This document shows, in pieces, positions 24,582-34,755 of a stretch of DNA of 46,067 bases. The position numbers and the translations under genes are program-made. This DNA comes from JBBSVE01 sp038233815 (GTDB lineage Bacteria > Pseudomonadota > Alphaproteobacteria > Rhodobacterales > Rhodobacteraceae). The first letter of the stretch is position 1; each line of letters starts with the position of its first letter. A model generated the notes under the pieces. The model was not told the origin of the DNA. It saw only the letters and a program-made list of their open reading frames with translations, and made no database searches. The stretch covers positions 1 through 46,067 of the forward strand of contig JBBSVE010000003.1 in the NCBI GenBank assembly GCA_038233815.1, given 5' to 3'.

Positions 24582-26323
24582 CAGTGGCTGTCCTTGCCGA
24601 CCGGCGCGCCGCGACACCCGAGGAGGACGTCGAGATCCGCCCCGGTATCGGCCCCCATCACATGCGCGTGGTGCAGGAACGCATAGCCGCTGCCCGGTGC
24701 CTCCGCCGCCGGGGTCCAGGCGGCCAGCCGTTCGGCCAGTTCGGCGTCGGTGATGTCGAGATGCAGCCGCCGCTCCGGCACGTTCAGCTCGATCATGTCG
24801 CCAGTGCGGACCACGGCCAGCGGGCCGCCTGCCGCCGCCTCGGGCGAGGTATGCAGCACCACCGTGCCGTAGGCCGTCCCCGACATACGCGCGTCGGATA
24901 TGCGGACCATGTCGGTGATGCCCTTGCGCAATATCTTCGGCGGCAGGCCCATGTTGCCCACCTCCGCCATGCCGGGATACCCCTTTGGGCCGCAGTTCTT
25001 CATCACCATCACGCAGGTCTCGTCGATCTCCAGCGCGTCGTCGTTGATCCGCGCCTTGTAATCGTCGATCCCCTCGAACACGACCGCGCGGCCCGTGTGG
25101 ACCATCAGCGCAGGCGTCGCGGCGGAGGGTTTCAGCACCGCGCCGTCCGGGGCGAGATTGCCGCGCAGCACCACGACGCCGCCCGATTGGGTCAGGGCGC
25201 GGTCGGTGGGCAGGATCACGTCCTCGTTGTGGTTGACCACGTCCTTGACCTGATCCCACGCCGTCTCGCCCGATACGGTCAGCGCGTCCTTGTGCAAGAG
25301 CCCCGCCTCGCCCAGACGCTTCAGCACGACCGGCAGACCGCCCGCGTAGAAGAACTCCTCCATCAGATACTTGCCCGACGGCATCAGGTTCACGATCGTG
25401 GGCACGTCGCGGCCGCAGCGGTCCCAGTCGTCGAGCGTCAGATCCACGCCCACGCGGCCCGCGATCGCCAGCAGGTGGATCACCGCGTTGGTGGAGCCGC
25501 CGATGGCGCCGTTGGTGCGGATCGCATTCTCGAACGCCTCCTTCGTCATGATGTCGGAGGGTTTCAGATCGTCCTTCACCATCTGCACGATCCGGCGGCC
25601 AGAGATCTGCGCCATCACGCGCCGCCGGCTATCAACGGCGGGGATCGCCGCGTTGCCCGACAGCGCCATGCCCAGCGCCTCGGCCATGCTCGCCATGGTG
25701 GAGGCGGTTCCCATCGTGTTGCACGACCCGGCGGAGCGGCTCATCGAGGCTTCGGCCTCCACGAACTCGGCGGGGTCCATCTCTCCGGCCTTCACGGCTT
25801 CGGAGAATTTCCACAGATGCGTGCCGGAGCCGACACGCTCGCCCTTGAAATAACCGTTGAGCATCGGCCCGCCGGTCACGACGATGGAGGGCAGGTCGGT
25901 GGAGGCCGCCCCCATCAGCAGGCTCGGCGTGGTCTTGTCGCAGCCCACGAGCAGCACGCAGCCGTCCATCGGCTGACCGCGGATCGCCTCCTCCACCGCC
26001 ATCGCGGCGAGGTTTCGGAACATCATCGCGGTTGGGCGAAAGGCGCTCTCGGAGGCGGAGAAGACCGGCACCTCCACGGGAAAGCCGCCGGCCTCGTAGA
26101 TGCCGAACTTCACCTTTTCCGCCAGCGCGTTCAGGTGGGCGTTGCAGGGCGTCAGCTCCGACCAGGTGTTGAGGATGCCGATTACCGGACGTCCGTCGAA
26201 CAGGTCGTGCGGCAGGCCCTGATTCTTCATCCAGCCGCGGTGGTAGATCACGTCGCGCGAGGTGCCCCCGAACCATTCCTGAGAGCGGAGGCGGCGGGGC
26301 CACGGGGCGGGTGTGAAGGTCAT
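24581..26323 (-). CDS. IlvD/EDD-family sugar-acid dehydratase (L-arabinonate-dehydratase-like)
   Basis: This 580-residue Fe-S dehydratase has the conserved cysteines of the cluster in LLVGCDKTTPSLLMGA and SCNTMGTASTMASMAEALGM, with LNTWSELTPCNAH near the N-terminus. Those features and the 580-residue length match the pentonate dehydratase branch rather than biosynthetic IlvD, as does the sugar-locus context. The enzyme would dehydrate arabinonate (or a related aldonate) to the 2-keto-3-deoxy acid. The ATG at 26323 has GAGG upstream; the longer form to 26353 lacks this. The lactonase and the downstream keto-deoxy-sugar-acid enzymes are not in the window. Confidence 0.88.
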   Translation of the reverse strand: MTFTPAPWPRRLRSQEWFGGTSRDVIYHRGWMKNQGLPHDLFDGRPVIGILNTWSELTPCNAHLNALAEKVKFGIYEAGGFPVEVPVFSASESAFRPTAMMFRNLAAMAVEEAIRGQPMDGCVLLVGCDKTTPSLLMGAASTDLPSIVVTGGPMLNGYFKGERVGSGTHLWKFSEAVKAGEMDPAEFVEAEASMSRSAGSCNTMGTASTMASMAEALGMALSGNAAIPAVDSRRRVMAQISGRRIVQMVKDDLKPSDIMTKEAFENAIRTNGAIGGSTNAVIHLLAIAGRVGVDLTLDDWDRCGRDVPTIVNLMPSGKYLMEEFFYAGGLPVVLKRLGEAGLLHKDALTVSGETAWDQVKDVVNHNEDVILPTDRALTQSGGVVVLRGNLAPDGAVLKPSAATPALMVHTGRAVVFEGIDDYKARINDDALEIDETCVMVMKNCGPKGYPGMAEVGNMGLPPKILRKGITDMVRISDARMSGTAYGTVVLHTSPEAAAGGPLAVVRTGDMIELNVPERRLHLDITDAELAERLAAWTPAAEAPGSGYAFLHHAHVMGADTGADLDVLLGCRGAPVGKDSH

Positions 26324-26373
26324 GGGAAAGCCTCGGAGTGATGGGGCCCGCATGGGACGGGTCCGGTGTGATG

Positions 26374-27561
26374 TCAGCCTTGTTTCGACTTGTTGTAGAC
26401 GTCGAAGAACACCGCCGCCAGCAGGACGATGCCCTTGATGACCTGCTGGTAGTCGATCCCGATGCCCAGGATCGACATGCCGTTGTTCATCACCCCCATG
26501 ATGAAGGCGCCCACGACAGCGCCCACGATCTTGCCCGACCCGCCGGCCATCGAGGCCCCGCCGATGAAGACGGCGGCGATCACATCCAGCTCGAACCCGA
26601 AGCCCGCCTTGGGTGTCGCCGTGTTGAGCCGCGCGGCGAAGATCAGCCCCGCAAGGGCCGCGAGCAGTCCCATGTTGACGAAGGTGAGGAAGGTCAGCCG
26701 CTCGGTTCGGATGCCCGACAGCTTCGCGGCCTTGGCATTGCCCCCGGTGGCATAGACGCGCCGGCCCAGCGTCGTGCGCTCGGTCAGAAAGACATAGACG
26801 ATGGTCAGCACCGACATCGACACCAGCACGTTGGGCAGTCCCCGGAATCCCGCGAGCTTCCAGGTCACGAACAGCAGCGCCGCCGCGATCACGGCATTGC
26901 GGATCACGAAGAGGCCGGTCGGTTCATCCTCGATCCCGTAGCGGCCGTTGCGGGCACGGGCGCGCATCCCGATCCAGACGATCAGCAGCGCGGCCACCAC
27001 GCCTACGACGATGGCCAGCATGTTCGGGCGGGTGACGCCGAAGATGTCGGGGATGAAGCCGGTGCTGAGCGCCTGAAAGCTGCGCGGGAAAGGCCCGACC
27101 GACTGCCCCTCCAGAAGCCAGAGCGAGAGGCCGCGAAACACCAGCATCCCCGCAAGCGTGACGATGAAGGACGGGATCTTCCAGTAGGCGACGAAATAGC
27201 CCTGCACCCCGCCCACCACCATGCCGCAGAAAAGACAGGCCACGAACGCCACGACCACGTTGACGTTCCACGAAACGATCATCACCGCCGCCAGCGCGCC
27301 GACGAAGCCCGCGACCGACCCTACCGAGAGGTCGATATGCCCGCCCACGATCACGAGCAGCATCCCCAGCGCCATGATGATGATGTAGCTGTTCTGCAGG
27401 AACAGGTTGGTGATATTGACGGGACGCAGCAGCACGCCCCCGGTCATGACCTGAAAGAATGCCATGATGGCGATCAGCGCCAGCAGCAGCCCGTATTCGC
27501 GGATATGCTTTCGGACATAGGAGCTGATGCCCGGTGCCGGCGCGCGGTCGGTCTGTTCCAT
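26374..27561 (-). CDS. gguB: Multiple-sugar ABC transporter permease GguB
   Basis: This 395-residue protein has about ten membrane segments of the BPD_transp_2 (AraH/XylH) family. Its signature region VGGHIDLSVGSVAGFVGAL lies around residue 75. The second half contains RRVYATGGNAKAAKLSGI and SMAGGSGKIVGAVVGA, typical of XylH/GguB. It forms the channel of the carbohydrate importer with GguA and ChvE. The order chvE-gguA-gguB matches the Agrobacterium locus. The gap to gguA is 9 bases, and 50 bases separate it from the dehydratase gene downstream. Confidence 0.93.
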   Translation of the reverse strand: MEQTDRAPAPGISSYVRKHIREYGLLLALIAIMAFFQVMTGGVLLRPVNITNLFLQNSYIIIMALGMLLVIVGGHIDLSVGSVAGFVGALAAVMIVSWNVNVVVAFVACLFCGMVVGGVQGYFVAYWKIPSFIVTLAGMLVFRGLSLWLLEGQSVGPFPRSFQALSTGFIPDIFGVTRPNMLAIVVGVVAALLIVWIGMRARARNGRYGIEDEPTGLFVIRNAVIAAALLFVTWKLAGFRGLPNVLVSMSVLTIVYVFLTERTTLGRRVYATGGNAKAAKLSGIRTERLTFLTFVNMGLLAALAGLIFAARLNTATPKAGFGFELDVIAAVFIGGASMAGGSGKIVGAVVGAFIMGVMNNGMSILGIGIDYQQVIKGIVLLAAVFFDVYNKSKQG

Positions 27562-27570
27562 GGAGCGTCC

Positions 27571-29091
<1,521 letters not shown>

Positions 29092-29110
29092 CAACGGATT
29101 ACTCCTGCAG

Positions 29111-29147
29111 CCGATGCGCCGCCCTCAAGGGACGGGCGGCGCATCGG
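29111..29147 (-). terminator. Intercistronic hairpin between chvE and gguA
   Basis: A perfect 14-bp stem is formed by CCGATGCGCCGCCC (29111-29124) and GGGCGGCGCATCGG (29134-29147), with a 9-base loop. It begins 1 base after the chvE stop and is about 20 bases before the gguA start. There is no T run, so it more likely protects the chvE mRNA end or reduces readthrough than fully terminates. Confidence 0.85.
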
Positions 29148-29148
29148 A

Positions 29149-30204
29149 TCATTCGATCTGGTCTTTCTTGTAGTAGCCGGAGTCGACCAGCACCTTCTCC
29201 CAGTTCGACTTGTCGACCTCGACCGGCTCCAGCAGATAGGAGGGCACGACCTTGACGCCGTTGTCGTAGGTCTTGGTGTCATTGACCTCCGGCTCGCCGC
29301 CTTTCAGCATCGCGTTGACCATGCCGACGGTGACCTTGGCCAGCTCGCGGGTGTCCTTGAAGATCGTCGAATATTGCTCGCCTGCGATGATCGACTTGAC
29401 GGACGGCACCTCCGCATCCTGTCCGGTCACGATCGGCATCTTGAGGTCGCCCGACCCGTAGCCCAGGCCCTTGAGCGAGGAGAGGATGCCGATCGACAGC
29501 CCGTCGTAGGGCGAGAGGACGCCGTCCACGTGCTTGTCGGTATAGTTGGCCGACAGCAGGTTATCCATCCGCGACTGTGCGACCGCACCGTCCCAGCGCA
29601 GCGTGCCGACCGTGTCCATCCCCATCTGGCCCGACGGAATGACGATTGAGCCGTCGTCGATCATCGGCTGCAGGATCGACATCGCTCCGTTGTAGAAGAA
29701 GAAGGCGTTGTTATCGTCGGGGCTGCCGCCGAACAGCTCCACATTCCAGGGCTTGGTGTCGGGAAAGCGGTCCTTCAGGCCCTGGACCAGCGATTTCGCC
29801 TGCTCCACGCCGACCTTGAAATTGTCGAAGGTGGCGTAGTAGTCCACGTCCGGCGTGTCGCGGATCAGGCGGTCGTAGGCGATGACCTTGATGCCCGCGG
29901 CCTTGGCGTTGGCCAGCGCGTTGGAAAGCGTGGTCCCGTCGATGGCGGCGATCACCAGCACGTCGTCGCCCTTGGTGATCATGTTCTCGATCTGGGCCAA
30001 CTGGTTGGGGATGTCGTCCTCGGCATATTGCAGGTCGGTATCGTAGCCCGCTTCCTTGAACTGTTTCACCATGTTGTCGCCGTCCGCGATCCAGCGGGCG
30101 GAGGATTTTGTCGGCATCGCGATGCCCACGGTTTCGGCGATGGCCCCAGTGGCAAGCCACGAGACGCCGATCGCAAGCGCGATCGCTGCGGATTTCACGG
30201 TCAT
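29149..30204 (-). CDS. chvE: Periplasmic multiple-sugar-binding protein ChvE
   Basis: This 351-residue protein has a signal peptide (MTVKSAAIALAIGVSWLATG, ending AIA) and a periplasmic-binding fold. Its start, ETVGIAMPTKSSARWIADGDNM, and ELFGGSPDDNNAFFFYNGAM are characteristic of ChvE/XylF-like sugar receptors; Agrobacterium ChvE binds arabinose, glucose, galactose and xylose. It delivers sugar to GguAB. GGGAGGG lies 6 bases before the ATG. It is divergent from the LysR gene, and the operator region lies between them. The 14-bp hairpin just after the stop is expected to keep its mRNA abundant. Confidence 0.93.
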   Translation of the reverse strand: MTVKSAAIALAIGVSWLATGAIAETVGIAMPTKSSARWIADGDNMVKQFKEAGYDTDLQYAEDDIPNQLAQIENMITKGDDVLVIAAIDGTTLSNALANAKAAGIKVIAYDRLIRDTPDVDYYATFDNFKVGVEQAKSLVQGLKDRFPDTKPWNVELFGGSPDDNNAFFFYNGAMSILQPMIDDGSIVIPSGQMGMDTVGTLRWDGAVAQSRMDNLLSANYTDKHVDGVLSPYDGLSIGILSSLKGLGYGSGDLKMPIVTGQDAEVPSVKSIIAGEQYSTIFKDTRELAKVTVGMVNAMLKGGEPEVNDTKTYDNGVKVVPSYLLEPVEVDKSNWEKVLVDSGYYKKDQIE

Positions 30205-30321
30205 GATGTCCCTCCCTCTCGGCGGCGTGCCGCCCTGTCCGTTCGACGCCCCCGCTCGTTTCGGTATCCGGCGGGCGGCTGCCGGAACGCTAGCGAAAGC
30301 GCGCCACGATGCAATCGGATT

Positions 30322-30351
30322 TCGCAACAGGGCGCGGACCCTCTCGCAACA
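30322..30351. repeat. Direct repeat TCGCAACA in the gbpR-chvE intergenic region
   Basis: TCGCAACA occurs at 30322-30329 and 30344-30351, start to start 22 bases, i.e. about two helical turns on the same face of the DNA. It lies in the 210-base divergent region between chvE and gbpR and is a candidate LysR binding site. No other gene-like feature is seen in this gap. Confidence 0.4.
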
Positions 30352-30414
30352 TGCGTGCGGGTCACGCCCGCGCGCTATAGAGTGGCGACCGAGCCTCGCG
30401 GAGGAGTCGGAGCC

Positions 30415-31335
30415 GTGCCACCCTTTCGCGCCGTCATCGTGTTCTATCACGTCGCCCGCCAGACCTCGATCGCCCGGGCGGCGGCGGAGCTGGGCGTCAC
30501 CGCCTCCGCCGTGAGCCAGCAGATCCGCAGCCTAGAGGAGCGGACCGGAACCGCGCTCGTCGCGCGCGAGGGCCGCAGCATCCGTCTGACGGAGGCGGGC
30601 GAACATTACTTCCAGCAGATTTCCGACAAGGTGGAGGGGATCCTCGAGGCGACCGACACGATGAGCGGCGCGCGCAGGCCCACGACGATCGTGATCCGGG
30701 CGACGCCGACGATCTCCACCAAATGGCTTTTGCCGCGGCTGGAGCGGTTCCTGACCCGGATGCCCGGCACCGACATCCGGCTCGACGGCAGTAACGAGCC
30801 GGTGGATTTCAGCCGCGACAACGTCGATCTGGAAATCCGGCATGGCCTTGGCGGCTGGTCCGGTCTCTACGAGGAGCCGCTGGTGGAGGAGCGGTTCCTG
30901 CCGGTCTGCGCGCCCGGTCTCGCAGCCGCAGGCTCGCTTCTGCCCGCGAAGGTAGCGTCGCATCGGCTGATCCGGTCGGTCAAGGCGCAGGTCCAGTGGC
31001 CGGCCTGGCTGTCGTGCCTGTCGCTGCAGGACGGGGCGGCGGGGGGGCGGCTGTCCTTCGACCGCTCACACATGGCGATCGAGGCCGCGGCGCTTGGTCT
31101 GGGGATCGCGCTGGAGAGCGAGCTGATGATGGAGGCGGAACTGCGCTCCGGCCGGCTTGTCGTGCCGGTCCGCCGGACGCCGCTTCTGGTGGAGAAGACC
31201 CAGTGGATGGTCTGCCCCCGGTCCAACCTGCGCCGCCACCGCGTCGTGCAGCTGATGGACTGGCTGCGCGACGAGATTGCGCAGTGGAAAGCGGACAATC
31301 CCGTCAATGCATTAGAATATCTTATGATTGACTAA
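30415..31335 (+). CDS. gbpR: LysR-family regulator of the sugar-uptake operon (GbpR-like)
   Basis: This 306-residue protein has an N-terminal winged HTH (residues of about 3-62: FRAVIVFYHVARQTSIARAAAELGVTASAVSQQIRSLEERTG) and a C-terminal effector domain. The GcvA-like HTH and the position divergent from chvE match GbpR of Agrobacterium and Azospirillum, which regulates chvE in response to sugars. The start is GTG at 30415, with GGAGGAG upstream. The gene ends 106 bases before the next operon on the same strand. The identity with GbpR is inferred from context and general similarity. Confidence 0.8.
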   Translation: MPPFRAVIVFYHVARQTSIARAAAELGVTASAVSQQIRSLEERTGTALVAREGRSIRLTEAGEHYFQQISDKVEGILEATDTMSGARRPTTIVIRATPTISTKWLLPRLERFLTRMPGTDIRLDGSNEPVDFSRDNVDLEIRHGLGGWSGLYEEPLVEERFLPVCAPGLAAAGSLLPAKVASHRLIRSVKAQVQWPAWLSCLSLQDGAAGGRLSFDRSHMAIEAAALGLGIALESELMMEAELRSGRLVVPVRRTPLLVEKTQWMVCPRSNLRRHRVVQLMDWLRDEIAQWKADNPVNALEYLMID

Positions 31336-31351
31336 GAAATCAAAGATTTTG

Positions 31352-31383
31352 TTTTGCCGTATGATCCGCCACGCTGGGCAAAA
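31352..31383. repeat. Inverted repeat TTTTGCC-N18-GGCAAAA upstream of the COG4091 operon
   Basis: TTTTGCC (31352-31358) and GGCAAAA (31377-31383) form a 7-base dyad with an 18-base spacer, 58 bases before the ATG at 31442. It could be an operator for the operon or part of the terminator region of gbpR. A weak AAATC-AAA-GATTT stem (31337-31349) precedes it. Confidence 0.35.
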
Positions 31384-31441
31384 TGCTCCGTCTGGACGCG
31401 CAGCGCCAAGGGGTAGCGTTTCAACTACGGAAGGAATGGCC

Positions 31442-32800
31442 ATGAGTCTGTCGGGGATGCTTGCGGAACGTCACGAGGCCGGTCGGCCCGTCCGTGTGGG
31501 CCTGATCGGCGCGGGTAAATTCGGCTCCATGGTTCTCGCACAGGCGCGCAAGATCGCAGGCTACCATGTCGTGGCGGTCGCCGATCTCGACGTCGGCAAG
31601 ATCCGCGCGTCGATGGCCCGCACCGGCTGGACGGCGGAGGAGCATTCCGCGACCTCCTTCGGCGATGCGGTGAAGACCGGGCGCACCTTCCTGACCGACG
31701 ACGCCGCAGCGCTCTGCGCGTTCGACGGCATCGACTGTGTAATCGAGGCGACGGGGCATCCGCTTTTTGGCGTGCGCCACGCGCTGATGGCCATCGAGGG
31801 GATGAAGCACATCGTCATGGTCAATGTGGAGGCCGATGTCATGTGCGGGCCGATCCTCGCCGCGAAGGCGCGTGCGAAGGGGCTCGTCTATTCGATGGCC
31901 TACGGGGATCAGCCGGCCTTTTGCTGCGAGCTGGTGGACTGGGTCAGGTCTTGCGGGTTCGAGCTCGTCTCCGCCGGGAAGGGGATGAATTTCCAACCCG
32001 AATACCGTTATTCGACCCCCGATACGGTCTGGGGCTATTTCGGGTGGAGCGAGGAGTTCGTCGCCAAGGGCGATTTCAATCCGAAGATGTATAACTCCTT
32101 CACAGACGGCACCAAGGCGGCGATAGAGATGGCGGCGATTGCCAACGGCACCGGGCTCGACTGCCCCGATGACGGGCTGGCGTTTCATCCTGCGGGGCTT
32201 CAGGATCTCGCCTCCGTTTTCAAGCCCCGGTCCGAAGGGGGGCGGCTCGCCAAGCCCGGCCTCGTGGAGATTGCGGCGAGCCAGGAGCCGGACGGGCGCG
32301 AGGTTCTCAACAACATCCGCTACGGCATGTTCGTGACCTTCCGCGCGTCCGACGACTACACGCGCGAGTGCTTCGGCCGGTATGGCCTGCTGACCGACAC
32401 GTCCGGCTGGTATGGCTCCATGTGGCGTCCGTTCCACCTCATCGGGCTGGAAACCTCCGTCTCCGTCCTGTCGGCCTGCCTGCGCGGCGAGCCGACCGGG
32501 ACGGCGCTGGAGTTCCGGGGCGATGCCGTGGCGACGGCCAAGAGCGACCTGAAGGCGGGCGACTGGCTCGACGGCGAGGGGGGCTATGCGACGTGGGCAA
32601 AAGCAATTCCGGCCACCATCTCGACCCGGATCGACGCCTTGCCGATGGGGCTCGCCCACAAGGTGCGCCTGAAGCGCGACGTGCCGCGCGACCAGATCGT
32701 GACCTACGCGGACGTCGATGTCGTAGACGATCTCGACGTCGTGAACCTGCGCCTCGAACAGGTGGAGACGATGGGGCCAAAGCTGGGTTCTGCGGCATGA
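31442..32800 (+). CDS. Homoserine-dehydrogenase-like NAD(P) oxidoreductase with C-terminal SAF domain (COG4091 / DRL type)
   Basis: This 452-residue protein has a Rossmann motif near the N-terminus (VRVGLIGAGKFGSMVLAQ), a homoserine-dehydrogenase-like region with VIEATGHPLFGVRHALMAIE, and a C-terminal SAF-like domain (about residues 370-452, with GDWLDGEGGYATWAKAI and KRDVPRDQIVTYADVD). COG4091 includes the Brucella DXR-like enzyme (DRL), but most members have unknown function. Its operon partners are an ABM-fold protein and a TRAP transporter, so a catabolic oxidoreductase is more likely here than an isoprenoid-pathway enzyme. The ATG at 31442 is close to AAGGAA; an ATG 6 bases earlier is also possible. 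The stop overlaps the next start (ATGA). Confidence 0.82.
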   Translation: MSLSGMLAERHEAGRPVRVGLIGAGKFGSMVLAQARKIAGYHVVAVADLDVGKIRASMARTGWTAEEHSATSFGDAVKTGRTFLTDDAAALCAFDGIDCVIEATGHPLFGVRHALMAIEGMKHIVMVNVEADVMCGPILAAKARAKGLVYSMAYGDQPAFCCELVDWVRSCGFELVSAGKGMNFQPEYRYSTPDTVWGYFGWSEEFVAKGDFNPKMYNSFTDGTKAAIEMAAIANGTGLDCPDDGLAFHPAGLQDLASVFKPRSEGGRLAKPGLVEIAASQEPDGREVLNNIRYGMFVTFRASDDYTRECFGRYGLLTDTSGWYGSMWRPFHLIGLETSVSVLSACLRGEPTGTALEFRGDAVATAKSDLKAGDWLDGEGGYATWAKAIPATISTRIDALPMGLAHKVRLKRDVPRDQIVTYADVDVVDDLDVVNLRLEQVETMGPKLGSAA

Positions 32801-33090
32801 GCTATGTCGTCGCCCCGTCCTTCACGGTCGAACCCGAACGGCTTGACCGATTTCTCGACGCCGCGCGCGAGGATGCGACGCGGTCTCTCGCGGACGAGCC
32901 CGGATGCCTGCAGTTCGACGTCGTGGTGGACCGGGACGTGAAGCCGGTCGCGGTGATGTTCTACGAGGTCTACACCGACCGAACCGCGTTCGAGGCGCAT
33001 TTGGAGACACCTCACCTCGCCGCTTTTCGAACCGCGCTGAACCTTTGTGTGGAGGGTCCGGTTCGCTTCTACACGCGCATCGCCCCCTGA
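32797..33090 (+). CDS. ABM-fold (YgiN-like) putative quinol monooxygenase
   Basis: This 97-residue protein has a dimeric ferredoxin-like fold: FTVEPERLDRFLDAAREDATRSLADEPGCLQFDVVVD, then VMFYEVYTDRTAFEAHLETPHLAAF. The D/E-P-G-C-L-x-F-x-V pattern followed by YE-x-Y-x-D-x-x-A-x-x-x-H-x-x-x-x-H is the standard pattern of the antibiotic-biosynthesis-monooxygenase family (PF03992). Members oxidise quinols or similar substrates without cofactor, or have no catalytic role. It is translationally coupled to the oxidoreductase gene by a 4-base overlap, so it probably acts on the same substrate route. Confidence 0.88.
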   Translation: MSYVVAPSFTVEPERLDRFLDAAREDATRSLADEPGCLQFDVVVDRDVKPVAVMFYEVYTDRTAFEAHLETPHLAAFRTALNLCVEGPVRFYTRIAP

Positions 33091-33168
33091 CGCACGGGGT
33101 GTGCATGGCCTCGGGAGAGGGGGCGGTGCGCATCGAGACTGACGCCACTTCATTTCGGGAGGAAAGAC

Positions 33169-34191
33169 ATGACAGGTTTCACCACGCGCAGGACCATCCT
33201 CGGCGGCCTCGCGGCCGTAGCGATGGCCACCACGACGCTGACGACGCTCGCCACGCCGGCCCGGGCGGAGACATCTCTCCGCATGGCCGTGCCCGACCCG
33301 ATCGGCAGTTCGGTCGGCCGTGCGGCCACGCGGTTCGGCGACCTGGTGGCGGAAAAGACGAAGGGCGCGGTCAAGATCGAGGTGTTCCCCGACGGGGTTC
33401 TGTTCGGCGGCGACCAGAATGCCGCGATCAACCAGCTCGGTTCCGGTGCGCTGGATGGGCTGATCCTCGCAAGCTCGGTCTACGCCTCGTTCGAGCCACG
33501 GATGAACGCGATCTCGCTGCCCTATCTTTTCGCGAATTACGACCAGCTCCAGTCCTATCTGAGGGGTGAGCCGGGCAGGGAACTGCTGGCCTCGCTGGAC
33601 CGGCTGAAGATCCACGGGCTCGGCTTCTTCCTCAGGACGTTCCGCGACGTGACGACGCGCGAGACGCCGATCACCAAGGCAGAGGATTTCAAGGGGCTGA
33701 CGCTTCGGACGCCCAACAACCCGCTCTTTGTGGCGCTGTTTCAGGCGCTGGGCGCCAATCCGACGCCGATGGCTTTTTCCGAAGTCTATTCTGCGCTCCA
33801 GCTCAAGGCAATCGACGGGCAGGAGAACCCCGTCGAGGTTGCGCTGAACAACCAGCTCTACGAGGTTCAGGGAGAGCTGAACCTGACCCAGCATCTGGCC
33901 GACAGCTTCATCGTCGCCCTGTCGGATGCTGCATGGACGGGCATCCCGGAGGAATACCGCGCCGGTGTCCAAGCCGCCGCCGACGAGATGATCGCCGAGC
34001 ATGACAAGGAAGAGATCGCGACCGAGGCCACCATCATCAAGGAGTTGCAGGCCAAGGGGATGACGCTCAACCGCTTTGCCGACGGCGAGCTTGAGAAGGT
34101 GCAGGGAATCGCGCGCGGGATCTATCCGCAGTTTCAGGACAAGATCGGCGCGGACTTCATGCAGAAGAGCCTCGATTTCGTGCAGAAGTGA
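33169..34191 (+). CDS. dctP: TRAP transporter solute-binding protein, DctP family
   Basis: This 340-residue periplasmic protein has a Tat-like leader (MTGFTTRRTILGGLAAVAMAT), then a mature part beginning ETSLRMAVPDPIGSSVGRAA. It has the family motifs LPYLFANYDQLQSYLRGEPGRELL, LGFFLRTFRDVTTRETPITKAEDFKGLTLRT and QALGANPTPMAFSEVYSALQLKAIDGQENP. The Arg in KGLTLRTP binds the substrate carboxylate in DctP proteins, so an organic or sugar acid is likely. A GGGAGGAAAG ribosome site lies upstream. It is in the operon with the COG4091 enzyme and the DctQM membrane subunits. Confidence 0.93.
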   Translation: MTGFTTRRTILGGLAAVAMATTTLTTLATPARAETSLRMAVPDPIGSSVGRAATRFGDLVAEKTKGAVKIEVFPDGVLFGGDQNAAINQLGSGALDGLILASSVYASFEPRMNAISLPYLFANYDQLQSYLRGEPGRELLASLDRLKIHGLGFFLRTFRDVTTRETPITKAEDFKGLTLRTPNNPLFVALFQALGANPTPMAFSEVYSALQLKAIDGQENPVEVALNNQLYEVQGELNLTQHLADSFIVALSDAAWTGIPEEYRAGVQAAADEMIAEHDKEEIATEATIIKELQAKGMTLNRFADGELEKVQGIARGIYPQFQDKIGADFMQKSLDFVQK

Positions 34192-34198
34192 TCCGGCC

Positions 34199-34225
34199 CG
34201 GGCCCTGCCACGTTGGCGGGGCCCG
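34199..34225 (+). terminator. Intercistronic hairpin between dctP and dctQ
   Basis: A 12-bp stem with one G:U pair is formed by CGGGCCCTGCCA (34199-34210) and TGGCGGGGCCCG (34214-34225), with a 3-base loop CGT. It starts 8 bases after the dctP stop and ends 26 bases before the dctQ start. No T run follows. It likely stabilises the dctP message or reduces downstream expression. Confidence 0.85.
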
Positions 34226-34251
34226 CTCACCCATCATCGCAGGAACAGGTC

Positions 34252-34755
34252 ATGGAACGGCTCGACCGGCTTCTCTGGCGTCTCGTGGATGCGGTCATCC
34301 TTTTCGCGGTGACGGGCATGGTCGTGCTCATCTGCCTTCAGGTCGGCTCGCGGTTCTTCGGCGCCTCGATCCCGTGGACAGAAGAGCTTTCGCGCTTTCT
34401 GTTCATCTGGACGGTGTGGTTCGGGCTCGCGGCCTCGTTCCGGACGGGCTCGCATCCGGCGATCACGCTGCTTCCCGATCTCGCGCCACGCTCGCTGCGC
34501 TGGATCTTTCGGGCCGTGCCGATGATTGCCACGACGGTCCTGTTCGCGGCGGTGACGTGGTATGGATATGACCTGATGCGCCAGCAAATGGCATTCGGGG
34601 AGCGGTCGCCGATCTTGCAGATGGGCATGTGGCTCACGACCATGCCGCTCGTCGTGGGCGCGGCGCTGTCGATCCTTGGCGCCATTGTCTCGGGCATCGG
34701 CGGGGGACAGGCGGCTGACGGGGCACGGCCCGACGGGACGGGTCGCGCCGAATGA
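34252..34755 (+). CDS. dctQ: TRAP transporter small membrane subunit, DctQ family
   Basis: This 167-residue protein has four hydrophobic segments. It has the DctQ pattern: LDRLLWRLVDAVILFAVTGMVVLICLQVGSRF, then SIPWTEELSRFLFIWTVWFGLAASFRTGSHPAI. The W-x-E-E-x-x-R-x-x-F-x-W motif is diagnostic. It forms the membrane complex with DctM and couples uptake to a Na+ or H+ gradient. The ATG at 34252 is preceded by AGGAACAGG. The stop overlaps dctM by 4 bases. Confidence 0.9.
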   Translation: MERLDRLLWRLVDAVILFAVTGMVVLICLQVGSRFFGASIPWTEELSRFLFIWTVWFGLAASFRTGSHPAITLLPDLAPRSLRWIFRAVPMIATTVLFAAVTWYGYDLMRQQMAFGERSPILQMGMWLTTMPLVVGAALSILGAIVSGIGGGQAADGARPDGTGRAE

